Shown here in pieces: positions 1 through 11,682 of a stretch of 64,000 bases of DNA. A program made the position numbers and the translations under genes. The DNA comes from Cherax quadricarinatus. Lineage: Eukaryota; Arthropoda; Malacostraca; Decapoda; Parastacidae. The first letter of the stretch is position 1, and each line of letters opens with the position of its first letter. The notes beneath the pieces were generated by a model. It saw only the letters and a program-made list of their open reading frames with translations. It searched no databases and was not told where the DNA came from. The DNA is taken from NCBI RefSeq assembly GCF_038502225.1, contig NC_091325.1, forward strand, positions 29,288,459-29,352,458, in the 5' to 3' direction.

Positions 1-298
1 TCTCCTTAATTTCTGAAGAAGGCACCTTCTTCCATCTCTCTTCCTCCTCCTCTGCAGCAAGATTCTGAGCTGCGATCTGTTGCTCTTCCTGCTGAAGCTC
101 TTGCAGCTCCTCAGTGGTTAGCTCTTCGTTGTGGTCCTCCACCAACTCTTCCACATCCTCCAAACTCACATCCAACCCCATGGAACTCCCCAGTGCCACA
201 ATAGAGTTCAAAACTGACATAGGCTCATCAGGGTCAGCCCCAAACCCTTCCAAATCCCTCTTGTCGACACAATCTGGCCACAATTTCTTTGGAGCCAT
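1..298 (-). pseudogene. Tigger transposase, internally deleted, C-terminal part
   Basis: From the ATG at 298 the minus strand is open to the window edge (99 codons). The first residues MAPKK look like the normal N-terminus of Tigger/jerky transposases, but the frame passes straight into KLWPDCV, which in this family belongs near the C-terminal end of the DDE catalytic domain. An acidic tail with EDVEELVEDHNEELTTEEL follows, as in TIGD1-type proteins. The N-terminal DNA-binding (CENP-B/HTH) region and nearly all of the DDE domain are missing, so no active transposase can be made. The join falls in an AAGAAA-like context, suggesting a microhomology deletion of the kind that makes non-autonomous copies. 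The alternative is a host-domesticated tail, which is less likely because the terminal repeat is still attached. Confidence 0.7.
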
Positions 299-607
299 GG
301 TAGCTTATTTAGCACTTAAATAACTTGCAAGCACTAAAATAAATGAAATATTATGAAATATTTCACTGGAGCACGTGAGAGGACCGCCGCTAACTGGTAA
401 ACAATGGCACACTGGCTGGGAAGGAAGGCTGAGGCGGGTCGAGGCCCGCTTACCTCGCTTACCTCGTGCATACGCGTCTGGGACGACGGGTCGAGACGGG
501 TCGATAAACGAATTTCGGTCAATTTCCGAGTCAATATTTTGTCGAAAAAACCGGTTGATTTCCGAAATGGTCGACTTTCAGGCCGGTCGATTATTGAGGG
601 ACCACTG
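1..607 (-). mobile_element. Tigger/pogo-like DNA transposon, partial
   Basis: The right edge reads, on the minus strand, CAGTGGTCCCTCAATAATCG next to a TA dinucleotide (608-609), which fits a Tigger/pogo terminal inverted repeat with a TA target. About 300 bases of leader follow, then a start codon at 298 and a transposase C-terminal frame running off the window. The other terminus is outside the window, so the element length is unknown. Family assignment rests on the terminal repeat plus the protein tail; it is inference from remembered family features and no search was run. Confidence 0.75.
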
Positions 608-1567
608 TATACATAGCGTAAATTACCTAGGATAATCTAAAAATTCTGAAGTGCTTGTAGATATAATGCATAAGTGCTTGTAGATATAATGCATAAGAAT
701 ACCTGTTGGTTCACAATGGCTCTCTCTGAGACAGACAGAGAGACAAGCAGAGAGACGGAAAGAGACAAGCAGACAGAGAAATAAGACAGAGACAGATAAT
801 CAGAGATAGAGCTCATCAAATGTCATCCCTTATCTCTGCACCCTCACTGGAGCCCATCAAATGTCATCTCATATCTGATCTTATCACTGCCCTACCAGAT
901 GCTTGTCACTGAACACTTGTCTTACACATTGCTTCAAGGGAATTTCTTCCTTCTTCCTACTTCCTCCTCTTTCTTCCTTCTTCCTTCTTCTTCTTCTACT
1001 CCCATGTATCCAAAACATTGCTGGGACCTATAAATACTTTGTATATATTCCTAGACAATAGTAAATGATCAAAGCAGGTGTAAATGTCCACCTGTCAATG
1101 TGTTTGTGACAATTTGAGTGCAATTTAAGTACATAATATTAGTGTGAGAACAAAGATTGGTTATGAAATGACAAGAACTACAATAAATTGTAATTATCAG
1201 AACATAACAATTATATAAAATAATATAAAAATGAGAAAAAATGGTATATCGGCAACACTGCAAGCTGCAGGACTCTATGTTGCCATCAGGTGAGCATTAA
1301 GTGCCAACTTTGCAGCCTCATATCTCAGTAAATAATGACCCTAATTTTTTTATTTTAATCCTTTAACACTTAGAAAGATGTGCTCTTCATTTTCATTAAT
1401 TTTTTTTTTTTTTAAATATTAGGGGCATTGGGGTAGTGAACATATATACATGTTTGGACCATTTACGGGTTAAGTATTCTGTACGCTTAACAGATTACTA
1501 TATACCCGGGTGAGTTGCAGGCCAACAAGCTTACAACAGTAAGTGTTGTCAGCAATCAGTTTATGAA
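608..1567. other. Intronic or intergenic DNA without a recognised gene
   Basis: No coding signal is seen on either strand. The stretch holds a 23-bp direct duplication (651-696), a GA-rich low-complexity tract (about 719-810), a CTT-rich pyrimidine tract (about 948-1000) and AT-rich sequence. If the P450 gene continues leftward, this is part of its next intron. Confidence 0.6.
651..696. repeat. 23-bp tandem duplication
   Basis: Two perfect head-to-tail copies of a 23-bp unit starting GTGCTTGTAGATATAATGCA, at 651-673 and 674-696. No function is apparent. Confidence 0.9.
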
Positions 1568-2511
1568 TGTGGAAAATACTGTATATTTTCAGAAAATACA
1601 GTGTATTTTGTATGTAAATTGATGAAATATATTGTAGTTAATAAAAATTAATTTGAAAATAAAAAAGGAACCAGCGACAGTGTTGGCGTCGCTTGAGAGT
1701 AGAGGATGCCATGTTTGGAACTGGGCAAAACAGACGTTAGTGAAAATCGGAAGAATTTTCGTCGCTCTAGAGGTTAAATTGTGTTTAAAACTTCTCAAAT
1801 AGGAGCAGAAATTGTTGGATTTGCAGTCCTGCTGAATGTGAAAAATAGGCGACTGGACAGGACTCTGTAATTTGATGGGAAAAGGGATAATGAGTGCACA
1901 ATACCCCAGTTAAGTAATGTCTGTTTATGTTGAAATTTCTGGCCAGTATTTTTCTTCATATTTTAGGCAGGCGTTTGTGTATGACACACCAAGTACTCTC
2001 CAGACAAATTGGTGAGTGTTATTGTTATAAATTCTCCTTCAATGTATATATTCATTAACTAAATTTAACACACAGTCTACATATTTATATTAATATCTTA
2101 CCATAATTCCTGGTGATATATATTTCATTTGAAATTAATGTAGGTCCAGAGTGACTTGAGGAAATTGAAAGAGTGTAGTAGGTATCGAAGGGGGACATTT
2201 TTTGCGACCTAGGATGTCCTAAAATTCCTACATGTCTCTGTAACCTTGATAAAGAATAATTACCTTTGTTACTATTTACTGGTATGTATCTTATGAGGTT
2301 CATGCAGGTAATTTCAATTTTCCACAATGAAATATACAGACATAATACCCCCTAGTGGTAATTTATACCCATGACAATGTCTTATTCCAGCCCAATGAGA
2401 TGTTGGTTAAACAGTTAATAAAGACATCACCTGTAGGGATGACTGTGTAGGCGAAAGCTGTCTATCAAGCTAAGTACCCCCTACTTAATCTTTGACTTAG
2501 CTTGTAACACA
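1568..2511 (+). mobile_element. LTR of a BEL/Pao-group element, probably solo
   Basis: It begins TGTGGAAAATACTGTATATT, like the LTRs of the Pao element at 47007-62574 (TGTGGAAAATAATTTCCC). Its middle aligns by eye with that LTR, for example at the segments reading TCTGGCCAGTATTTT, GATAAAGAATAA and TTTACTGGTATGTA. Its last ~190 bases instead resemble the end of the nested element's LTR (CATAATACCCCCTAGTGGTAATTT). It ends about AACACA. No internal region or second LTR adjoins it. The right side runs directly into the 22-bp minisatellite, so no target-site duplication can be read. Confidence 0.7.
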
Positions 2512-2741
2512 GTACATTTACACTACTGTCACAGTACATGTACATTACTGTCACAGTACATTTACACAGTCACAGCACATTTACACTACTGTCAGAATAC
2601 ATTTACACTACTGTCACAGTACATTTACATTGCTGTCACAGTACATTTACACTACTGTCACAGTACATTTACACTACTGTCACAGTACATTTACATTACT
2701 GTCACAGTACATTTACACTATTGTCACAGCACATTCACACT

Positions 2742-2950
2742 ACAGACCCCTGGCAGTCTTCAAGCTGGCACTGGACAAGCACCTAAAGTCGGTTCCTGAC
2801 CAGCCGGGCTGTGGCTCGTACGTTGGTTTGCGTGCAGCCAGCAGCAACAGCCTGGTTGATCAGGCTCTGATCCACCAGGAGGCCTGGTCACAGACCGGGC
2901 CGCGGGGGCGTTGAGCCCCGGAACTCTCTCCAGGTAAACCAGGTAAATAC
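2742..2950 (+). mobile_element. CR1-like LINE 3' tail inserted in the minisatellite
   Basis: A ~209-bp fragment encodes the end of a CR1-like reverse transcriptase tail (RPLAVFKLALDKHLKSVPDQ, then a QPGCGSYV-type segment). It ends in the terminal words CTCTCCAGGTAAACCAGGTA. The same tail closes the longer LINE at 44118-46505. It is flanked on both sides by 22-bp repeat units, so this is a strongly 5'-truncated insertion into an existing array. Confidence 0.8.
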
Positions 2951-3492
2951 TGTCAGAATACATTTACACTACTGTCACAGTTCATTTACACTACTGTTAC
3001 AGTGCATTTACACTACTGTCACAGTACATTTACACTACTGTCACAGCACAGTCACACTACTGTCAGAATACATTTACACTACTCTCACAGTACATTTACA
3101 TTAGTGTCACAGTACAGTTACACTACTATCAGAATGCATTTACACTACTGTCACAGTATATGTACACGACTCTCACCGTACATTTTCACTACTCTCACAG
3201 TACATTTACATTACTGTCACAGTACATTTACACTACTATCAGAATGCATTTACACTACTGTCACAGATCATTTACACTACTGTCACAGCACAGTCACACT
3301 ACTGTCAGAATACATTTACACTACTGTTACAGTACATTTACACTACTCTCACAGTACATTTACATTAGTGTCACAGTACATTTACACTACTATCAGAATA
3401 CATTTACACTACTGTTACAGTACATTTACACTACTGTCACAGTGCATTTACACTACTGTCACAGTACATATAAACTACACTCACAGTACATT

Positions 3493-3965
3493 TACCTTTG
3501 ATATATACCTTTGAAGAATTTCGAGAGTATATCTACTCTCTGAGCCCGGCCATGGGCCAGGCTCGTCTGGTGCTTGCCTGGTCAACAAGGCTGTTGCTGC
3601 TGGAGGCCCACTGCAACACATATCCATCACAACCTGGTTGATCTGGCACCTGGTGAAGATACTTGTCTACTTTCCTCTTGAAGGCTTCAACACTTGTTCC
3701 AGCAGTGTCTCTGATATCTTCTGGTAAGATGTTGAAAAGTCTGGGACCCGACCCCGGATGTTGATACAGTGTTCCCTTATTGTCCCCACCGCACCCCTGC
3801 TCCTCACTGGGTTTATTGTACACTTCCTCCCATATCTCTCACTCCAGTATGTTGTTATGGCAGTGTGCAGATTTGGGACCAAGCCCTCGAGTACCTTCCA
3901 GGTATATATTATCATGTACCTCTCTCTCCTCCGCTCCAATGAGTACATGTTCATGACTTGACAGT
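3493..3965 (-). mobile_element. CR1-like LINE 3' fragment, minus strand, in the minisatellite
   Basis: On the minus strand the fragment encodes the C-terminal end of a LINE ORF2: YTWKVLEGLVPNL, then CTINPVRSRGAVG, and in a second frame GPRLFNILPEDIRDTAG and SVEAFKRKVDKYLHQVPDQP. One frameshift separates the two parts. The 3' end (around 3493-3513) carries two copies of CAAAGGTA separated by TATAT. Such short tandem 3' repeats are common in CR1/L2-group elements. It is strongly 5' truncated and flanked by 22-bp units. Confidence 0.8.
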
Positions 3966-6914
3966 CAATGTACAGTTACACTACTGTCACAGTACATGTA
4001 CATTGTTGTGACTGTACAGTTACACTACTGTAATAGTATATTTACACTACTGTCAGAGTACATTTACACTAATGTCTCAGTACATTTACACTTCTCTCAG
4101 AGTACATTTACGGTTCTCTCACAGTACATTTGCATTGCTGTCAGAGTACATTTACACTAATATCAGGGTACATTTACACTACTTTAAGAGTGCATTTACA
4201 CTACTGTCAGAGTACAGTTACACTACTGTCAGTGTACATTTATATTACTGTCACAGTACATTTAGACTACTGTCACAATACATTTACACTACTTTCACAG
4301 TACATTTACACTACTGTCAGGGAACTTTTACACTACTGCCGAGTACATTTACGTTAAAGTCACAGTGCATTTACATTGCTGTCACAGTACATTTAAACTA
4401 CAGTAACTGTATTTTTACACTACTGTCACAGTACATTTACACTACTGTCACAGTACATTTACACTACTGTCACAATACATTTACACTACTGTCACAGTAG
4501 ATTTACACTACTGTCACAGTACATTTACACTACTGTCACAATACATTTACTCTATTTTCACAGTACATTTACACAACTCTCAAAGTACATTTACACTACT
4601 GTCACAGAACATTTACACTTCTGTCATATCACATTTACATTACTGTCAGGGTACAATCACACTACTGTCATAGTACATTTACACTGTCACAGTACGTTTA
4701 CATTACTGCCACAGTACATTTACACTAATATCACAGTACAGTTAAGCTACTGTCACAGTACACTTACACTACTATGACAGTACATTTCCACTTCTGTCAC
4801 AGTACATTTACACTACAGTCAGATCACATTTACAGTATTCTCAGCGTACATTTACACTACTGTCACTGTACATTTACTCCACTGTCACAGAACATTTACA
4901 CTACTGTCATGTCACATTTACATTGCTGTCAGGGTACATTTACTTTGCTCTCAGAATACAATTACACTACTCTCACAGTACATTTACGCTACTGTCATAG
5001 TTTATTTACACTGCTGTTTCAGTACATTTACACTATGGTCAAAGTACATTTACACTACTGTCACAGTAGATTTACACTTCTGTTACAGTTCATTTCAACT
5101 ACTGTCAGTACATTAACACTACTGTTACATTATATTTACACTACTGTCACAGTTCATTTACACTGTGGTCATAGCACATTTACACTACTGTCATTGTACA
5201 TTTACACTACAGTCACAGCTCATTTACACTACTGTCTCAGTACATTTACACTACTGTCAGATCACATTTACACTACAGTACATTTACACTTCTGTCAGAG
5301 TACATTTATATTACACTCACAGTACATTTAGACTACTGTCACAATTCATTTACACTACTCTCATTGTGCATATACATTACTGTCACAGAAAATTTACACT
5401 ACTGTCTCAGTACATTTGCACTACTGTCACAGTACATTTACACTACTTTAAGGGCACATTTACACCACTGTCAGGGTACATTTACACTACTGTCAGGGAA
5501 CGTTTACACTACTCTCAGAGTACATTTAAACAACAGTCATTGTACATTTACCCTACTTTAATGGTACATTTACACCACTGTCACAGTACATTTACACCAC
5601 TGTCAGGGTACATTTACACTACTGTCACAGAAGATTTACACTACTGTCACAGTACAGTTACACTATCGTCACAGTACATTTACGCTTTTGTCACAGTATA
5701 TGTTACAGTACTGTGACAGTACACTTAAACAACTGCCACAATATATTTACAGTACTGTCACAGTACAATTACACTACTGTCACTACATTTACGCTACTCT
5801 CACAGTACGTTTACACTACTTTCACCGCACATTTACACTACTCTCACAGTACATTTACTCCGCTGTCACAGTTCATTTACACTACTGTCACAGTTCATTT
5901 ACACTACTGTCACAGAACATTTACACTACTCTCACAGAACATTTACACTACTGTCACAGAACATTTACACTACTCTCACAGAACATTTACACTACTCTCA
6001 CAGAACATTTACACTACTGTCACAGAACATTTACACTACTGTCACAGAACATTTACACTACTCTCACAGAACATTTACACTACTCTCACAGAACATTTAC
6101 ACTACTCTCACAGAACATTTACACTACTGTCACAGAACATTTACACTACTGTCACAGAACATTTACACTACTCTCACAGTACATTTACACTACTGTCACA
6201 GAACATTTACACTACTGTCACCGAACATTTACACTACTCTCACAGAACATTTACACTACTGTCACAGAACATTTACACTACTGTCACAGAACATTTACAC
6301 TACTCTCACAGAACATTTACACTACTCTCACAGAACATTTACACTACTCTCACAGAACATTTACACTACTGTCACAGAACATTTACACTACTGTCACAGA
6401 ACATTTACACTACTGTCACAGAACATTTACACTACTGTCACAGAACATTTACACTACTGTCACAGAACATTTACACTACTGTCACAGAACATTTACACTA
6501 CTGTCACAGAACATTTACACTACTGTCACAGAACATTTACACTACTGTCACAGAACATTTACACTACTGTCACAGAACATTTACACTACTGTCACAGAAC
6601 ATTTACACTACTGTCACAGAACATTTACACTACTGTCACAGAACATTTACACTACTGTCACAGAACATTTACACTACTGTCACAGAACATTTACACTACT
6701 GTCACAGAACATTTACACTACTGTCACAGAACATTTTCACTACTGTCACAGAACATTTACACTACTGTCACAGAACATTTACACTACTGTCACAGAACAT
6801 TTACACTACTGTCACAGAACATTTACACTACTGTCACAGAACATTTACACTACTGTCACAGAACATTTACACTACTGTCACAGAACATTTACACTACTGT
6901 CACAGAACATTTAC

Positions 6915-7452
6915 ACCATCACTCATCCTTCAGTGTGCAGGCACTCTCTCTCCCACGATGACTCATCCTTCAGAGTGGAGGTACTGTGTTTCCCACCATC
7001 ACTCATCCTTCAGAGTGTAGGCACTCTCTGTCCCACGATCACTCATCCTTCAGAGTGCAGGCACTATACTTCTCACAATCACTCATCCTTCAGAGTGGGG
7101 GCACAGTGTTTCCCACCATCACTTATCCTTCAGAGTGCAGGCACTATACTTCCCACCATCACTCATCCTTCAGAGTGCAAGCGCTATACTTCCCACCATC
7201 ACTCATCCTTCAGAGTGCAGGCGCTATACTTCCCACCATCACTCATCCTTCAGAGTGCAGGCGCTATACTTCCCACCATCACTCATCCTTCAGAGTGCAG
7301 GCGCTATACTTCCCACCATCACTCATCCTTCAGAGTGCAGGCGCTATACTTCCCACCATCACTCATCCTTCAGAGTGCAGGCGCTATACTTCCCACCAAC
7401 ACACATTCTTTAGAGTGCAGGCGCTATACTTCCCACCATCACTCATCCTTCA
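6915..7452. repeat. 40-bp minisatellite array, left part
   Basis: Head-to-tail 40-bp units of the form CATCACTCATCCTTCAGAGT followed by GCAGGCGCTATACTTCCCAC. The array abuts the 22-bp array at about 6912-6915, where the shared word CACCATC bridges the two. The first units differ (GTGGAGGTACTGTGTT and similar); later ones are nearly identical. It is interrupted at 7452 by an insertion and resumes at 8692. Confidence 0.95.
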
Positions 7453-8691
7453 GGGGAGATTGAGGGTTCCCGCGCGCGGAGCAAAAAAAAATTCGAAAAT
7501 ATATGAAAACTGAGTTATTGTTACCAAAAAATAGCTGAACTTTCTGGCTACACGCTGGTATAATTATTATCCTTGTACGATGTTTCTAAAAGGAATTACA
7601 GCCATTTATAACAGGCATGGTGACAGCGCTGACGCGACATAGTGCGTACGAAGCGCTGACTCAGCTTTGTTGACGTTTTCGTTACGTTTTTCCCCGTGTT
7701 ATTTTATCGTTTTCGTACATCTTTTTATGTCTAATATAATACAAATTCACCATCTGAGATCATTGCAGAGTGGGTGGAGCTAATGTGATCAAGGAACCAA
7801 TCGGGAATCCCTGGGAATAGTGCATAAAATGGCCGACACCTCCAGCCAACAAAATATTCCATACCCACGCTAATATCAATTATAAGGCTTATTTATCTAT
7901 CACAATTGATCTATTATGATATAATGCAATATAATAATAGCATATAAACATAAAAAGTACACCTCAAAAAAAAATATATAGCATAATATGACGCCCCGAG
8001 GAATAAATTTCTATCGATATTTCCCCTGAAGGTGAAGAGAGGGTCCGCCCTCTCTCATCAGTGATGAGAGAAAACGGATTTACAATGGTTATCTGTAATA
8101 AACACTCGTAGGCCGCGGAAAAAGTGTAAAATAAAGCGAATTTTTCGGGGAAAATTTTTTTTCCCGGGCAGCGGGGGTGCCGCGCGCTGCGGCCTATATC
8201 TCGAAAGTAACTTATTTACCTATTTAGGGGGACCCCATCCTTATTTATGAATGAATTGACTTGATTTTCACAACAAACATAGGAGAATGATTGCTTTACA
8301 AGGTAGTGTGTACCTTTCTGAACTATCCCAAATATTTTTAGATTTATGTGGGCAACAAGACCGACATCTTCCAATATATCAAAAAAGTTATGAAACTTTA
8401 TTTTTTTTTAGCAAGAAGATAAGGTTTATTTTAGAATTGTCAATGACAAGTGATGGAATTAGAGTTGTTCTAGCAGCAGCAAGTGTCAAAACCACTTGTC
8501 CGAGTACCACTGACAAACTGTGCCCTGCCAAATGCAATTTTTCGTAAATTTTGCATATTTCATTTCCTTTTTGGCCGATATGATTGAAACTTCAGCACAG
8601 CATACTCGATATAACCTTCTAATAGTACACCAAAAATGAACGTAATCGGTCCATAAAAAAAGGTTCGTTAACATGCGGCCAACATCTTCCC
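7453..8691. mobile_element. 1.24-kb insertion in the 40-bp array, candidate non-autonomous DNA transposon
   Basis: Sequence unlike the satellite interrupts a repeat unit exactly. TTCA is present on both sides (7449-7452 and 8692-8695), and up to CCTTCA can be counted as duplicated. The ends are weak inverted repeats: GGGGAGATTGAGGG on the left and, read inward on the other strand, GGGAAGATGTTGG on the right. The interior is AT-rich with a GC-rich patch near 8160-8190 and a perfect 10-bp inverted repeat with a 1-nt loop at 8051-8071. The longest frames (86 codons at 8287-8547 on plus, 62 codons at 8486-8674 on minus) match nothing I recognise. The superfamily is unassigned. Confidence 0.55.
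8051..8071. repeat. Short perfect palindrome
   Basis: TCTCTCATCA, one G, then its exact reverse complement TGATGAGAGA. It lies inside the 1.24-kb insertion and could form a hairpin; no function is assigned. Confidence 0.85.
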
Positions 8692-9838
8692 TTCAGAGTG
8701 CAGGCGCTATACTTCCCACCAACATACATCCTTCAGAGTGCAGGCGCTATACTTCCCACCATCACTCATCCTTCAGAGTGCAGGCGCTATACTTCCCACC
8801 ATCACTCATCCTTCAGAGTGCAGGCACTGTACTTCCCACCAACACACATTCTTTAGAGTGCAGGCGCTATACTTCCCACCATCACACATCCTTCAGAGTG
8901 CAGGCACTATACTTCCCACCATCACACATCCTTCAGAGTGCAGGCGCTATACTTCCCACCATCACTCATCCTTCAGAGTGCAGGCGCTATACTTCCCACC
9001 ATCACTCATCCTTCAGAGTGCAGGCGCTATACTTCCCACCATCACTCATCCTTCAGAGTGCAGGCGCTATACTTCCCACCAACACACATGCTTCAGAGTG
9101 CAGGCACTGTACTTCCCACCATCACACATCCTTCAGAGTGCAGGCACTGTACTTCCCACCATCACACATGCTTCAGAGTGCAGGCACTGCACTTCCCACC
9201 ATCACACATCCTTCAGAGTGCAGGCACTATACTTCCCACCATCACACATGCTTCAGAGTGCAGGCACTATACTTCCCACCATCACACATGCTTCAGAGTG
9301 CAGGCACTGTACTTCCCACCATCACACATCCTTCAGAGTGCAGGCACTATACTTCCCACCATCACACATGCTTCAGAGTGCAGGCACTATACTTCCCACC
9401 ATCACACATGCTTCAGAGTGCAGGCACTATACTTCCCACCATCACACATGCTTCAGAGTGCAGGCACTATACTTCCCACCATCACACATCCTTCAGAGTG
9501 CAGGCACTGTACTTCCCACCATCACACATGCTTCAGAGTGCAGGCACTATACTTCCCACCATCACACATGCTTCAGAGTGCAGGCGCTATACTTCCCACC
9601 ATCACACATGCTTCAGAGTGCATTCACTATACTTCCCACCATCACACATGCTTCAGAGTGCAGGCACTATACTTCCCACCATCACACATCCTTCAGAGTG
9701 CAGGCACTGTACTTCCCACCATCACACATGCTTCAGAGTGCAGGCACTATACTTCCCACCATCACACATGCTTCAGAGTGCAGGCACTATACTTCCCACC
9801 ATCACACATGCTTCAGAGTGCAGGCACTATACTTCCCA
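8692..9838. repeat. 40-bp minisatellite array, right part
   Basis: Continuation of the 40-bp array, about 29 units. There is a clear left-to-right change in unit type. Left units carry ACTCATCC with GGCGCTATAC. From about 9080 onward ACACATGC with GGCACTATAC dominates, with ACACATCC units interspersed. The array ends where RTE-like sequence starts (TTTACAGGACTC). The long translations here are satellite artefacts. Confidence 0.95.
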
Positions 9839-10795
9839 TTTACAGGACTCATATCCCGCCTTCCAGTTTTCTTGAATCACTTCATAAATGTTACCTTGTT
9901 TACACTCCAACAGCACGACAAGTCATGAAAACCAGTTGCCTCCACTTGTTCCTCTCTACACGCTCACACATGGCTGCTGGAAGTCCAAGCTCTTCAGATA
10001 CGATACCTCCTTTCCACCCTCCTTCCAACTTTTCCTAGGCGGCCTGCTAGAATGCCTTTCTTCCACTACAGATTTATATGCTTCCCAAGCCAATCTATTT
10101 CGTTTTACCCTCTCTAAATGTCTGAACCACCTCAACAGCCCGTCCTCAGCCCTCAGGATAATACTTTTATTATCCCTGCACCACTTCCTTTTCTCCAAAC
10201 TACGGATTTTCTTTATTATGTACATACACCTCATATTGCCCTCAGACACGACGTCTGCACTGCCTCCAGCCTTATCCTTGTTGCAACATTCGCTACCTAT
10301 GCTTCATACCATTATAAGAGCGTTGATATAGCTATACTCTTATAAATTCCCCTCTTTGCTTCCATGGAAAACGTTCTTTGTCTCAGACCCCACAGTGCAC
10401 CACCACTCAATCCTATGCTCCGACTTGTCTTTCAGACACATTTGCTGACAAATCCACTCCCAAATATCTGAATACATTTGCTTCCTCTATACTCCCTCTC
10501 TCCATTGTGAAATCCAATCTTTCATTAACTAATTTTTTTGTTCTCATCACCTTACAGATTCCTACGTTTACTTTTAATTTCCATTTTCTACACACCCAAC
10601 CAAACTCGTCCAATAAGCTTTGCAACTTCTCTTCAGAATCTCCCAAAAGTACAGTGTCATTAGCAAAAAGCAACTGTGACTCCCACTTTGTGTTATATTC
10701 TTATCTTTTAATCCCACGCCTCTTGCCAACACCCGAGTATTTACTTCTCTTCCAGTCTCATCTATGGTATAAACCTTGGTAATAAATACTGACAA
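9839..10795 (-). pseudogene. RTE-clade LINE, 3' half of the reverse transcriptase
   Basis: On the minus strand the RT palm region reads MLFANDTVLLGDSEEKLQSL, where FAND stands in place of the catalytic FADD box. It is followed by KLKVNVGICKVMR and FRYLGVDLSANVSE, typical of RTE/BovB-like RTs. Further downstream a second frame gives ILRAEDGLLRWFRHLERV and SRPPRKSWKEG, the usual C-terminal end. At least two frame changes and a substituted catalytic Asp make it dead. The endonuclease and the N-terminal half of RT are missing (5' truncation at about 10795). Its 3' end abuts the 40-bp array. Confidence 0.8.
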
Positions 10796-10839
10796 GTTAG
10801 TTTAGAAAGATACGTAAGCAAACACTATGGCATATTAGA

Positions 10840-11682
10840 AAACATTTCGGTCCTGGGAACCTTGATCACTTCTATCATACAGGGGTAGAAAGACATTATA
10901 TGTAGGCGGAGAGTGGGATGTGAGTAACGCATGGTGACCTGAAGAATGCCATGATGGGATGAGGATGGGTAGACGATGAGATCACGTGACTCCTGTGTTG
11001 TTGGGTTGGTGGTGCTTGGCCTGCTTGAGAATCATGTATGCTAATACTTTCGAAATTTTGTGGTTTCCAGAGTTACGTTTTTTGTGTCGGTGACGGCGAA
11101 TAGTGAGGCTTCTAGACACCGTCGGCGTCTGAGGTCTGGTTCGGTGAGAACGGGTTATGCCTCTGCCCAGTTCATCAAATGCCCCGTGGAGTATCTGTGG
11201 AGGACACAGGCGTACCTTAAATCATCTCTGTTACACTCACTTCGATGCTTTTTCAGGTTGACTGCAAGATCTTTGCCTGTCTCACCTACATATTTCTTGG
11301 GACAGAATCCACAGGGGATAGTGTAGACGCCTGCTGTGGAAGTTAGAGGTGTGGGGCTGCGTCTTTGATAGATGATATGTTTATGGTGGAAACGTTGAAG
11401 ATGTAAAGGGAGGTCGTGGTTTTCAGTGAGCCTCTGTCTCAGAATGTTTATTGCAGAGCTAGTAGGAACGTTGATAAAGAACCGGAATGAGGCACAACTC
11501 GTTCTCACCGAACCAGATCTCAGATGCCGACGGCGTCTAGAAGCCTCACTAATCGCCGTCACCGACACAACAGAACATAACACTGGAAACCACAAAATTT
11601 CTAAAACATTAGCATACATGCTACTCAAGCAGGTTAAGCACCACCAACCCAACAACACAGGAGTCACATGATCTCATCATCT
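10840..11682 (-). mobile_element. Penelope-like element 1, partial, with inverted arms
   Basis: A minus-strand GIY-YIG reading frame is bounded by an inverted repeat. About 200 bp at 10955-11160 is the reverse complement of about 11480-11690, including CTCCTGTGTTGTTGGGTTGG and GTGTCGGTGACGGCGA. The left side also contains CATTTCGGTCCTGGGA, a word type seen at Penelope-like element ends in this window. The reverse transcriptase is missing. The element ends about 80 bases beyond the splice donor of the P450 exon at 11760. Confidence 0.7.
11155..11667 (-). pseudogene. Penelope-like GIY-YIG endonuclease domain
   Basis: The minus-strand frame holds GVYTIPCGFC then KKYVGETGKDLAVNLKKHRS, a GIY-YIG motif with the spacing of Penelope-like element endonucleases (GVY, then YVGETG). 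The domain nicks DNA to prime reverse transcription in this retroelement class. The upstream part of this frame is read through the inverted arm and is probably not native protein. No RT domain precedes it, so it is a non-functional remnant. Confidence 0.75.

Larger units (their letters stand above)
2512..6914. repeat. 22-bp minisatellite array, interrupted twice
   Basis: Head-to-tail 22-bp units close to ACATTTACACTACTGTCACA plus GA or GT. Roughly 165-170 copies remain once two inserted LINE tails are subtracted (my estimate). The left half is divergent, with many variants and length changes. From about 5890 to 6912 the units are almost identical (CACAGAAC type, alternating CTGTC and CTCTC), as expected from recent local expansion. 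Because 22 is not a multiple of 3 and the unit has few stops, all three forward frames show long artificial open frames with a 22-residue repeat; these are not genes. Confidence 0.95.

Noticed and set aside
2538..7513. Long open frames (up to 591 codons) across 2538-7513
   Set aside because: They are translations of 22-bp and 40-bp repeats in all three forward frames, with 22- or 40-residue periodicity. No start context, splice signals or domain supports them.
8287..8547. 86-codon frame inside the 1.24-kb insertion
   Set aside because: No recognisable motif, in AT-rich DNA; length is within chance.
6915..9838. CRISPR-like array
   Set aside because: The 40-bp units are directly tandem with no unique spacers, and the genome is eukaryotic.
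8673..10038. Three overlapping frames of 366-400 codons
   Set aside because: Same cause: the 40-bp satellite read in three frames.
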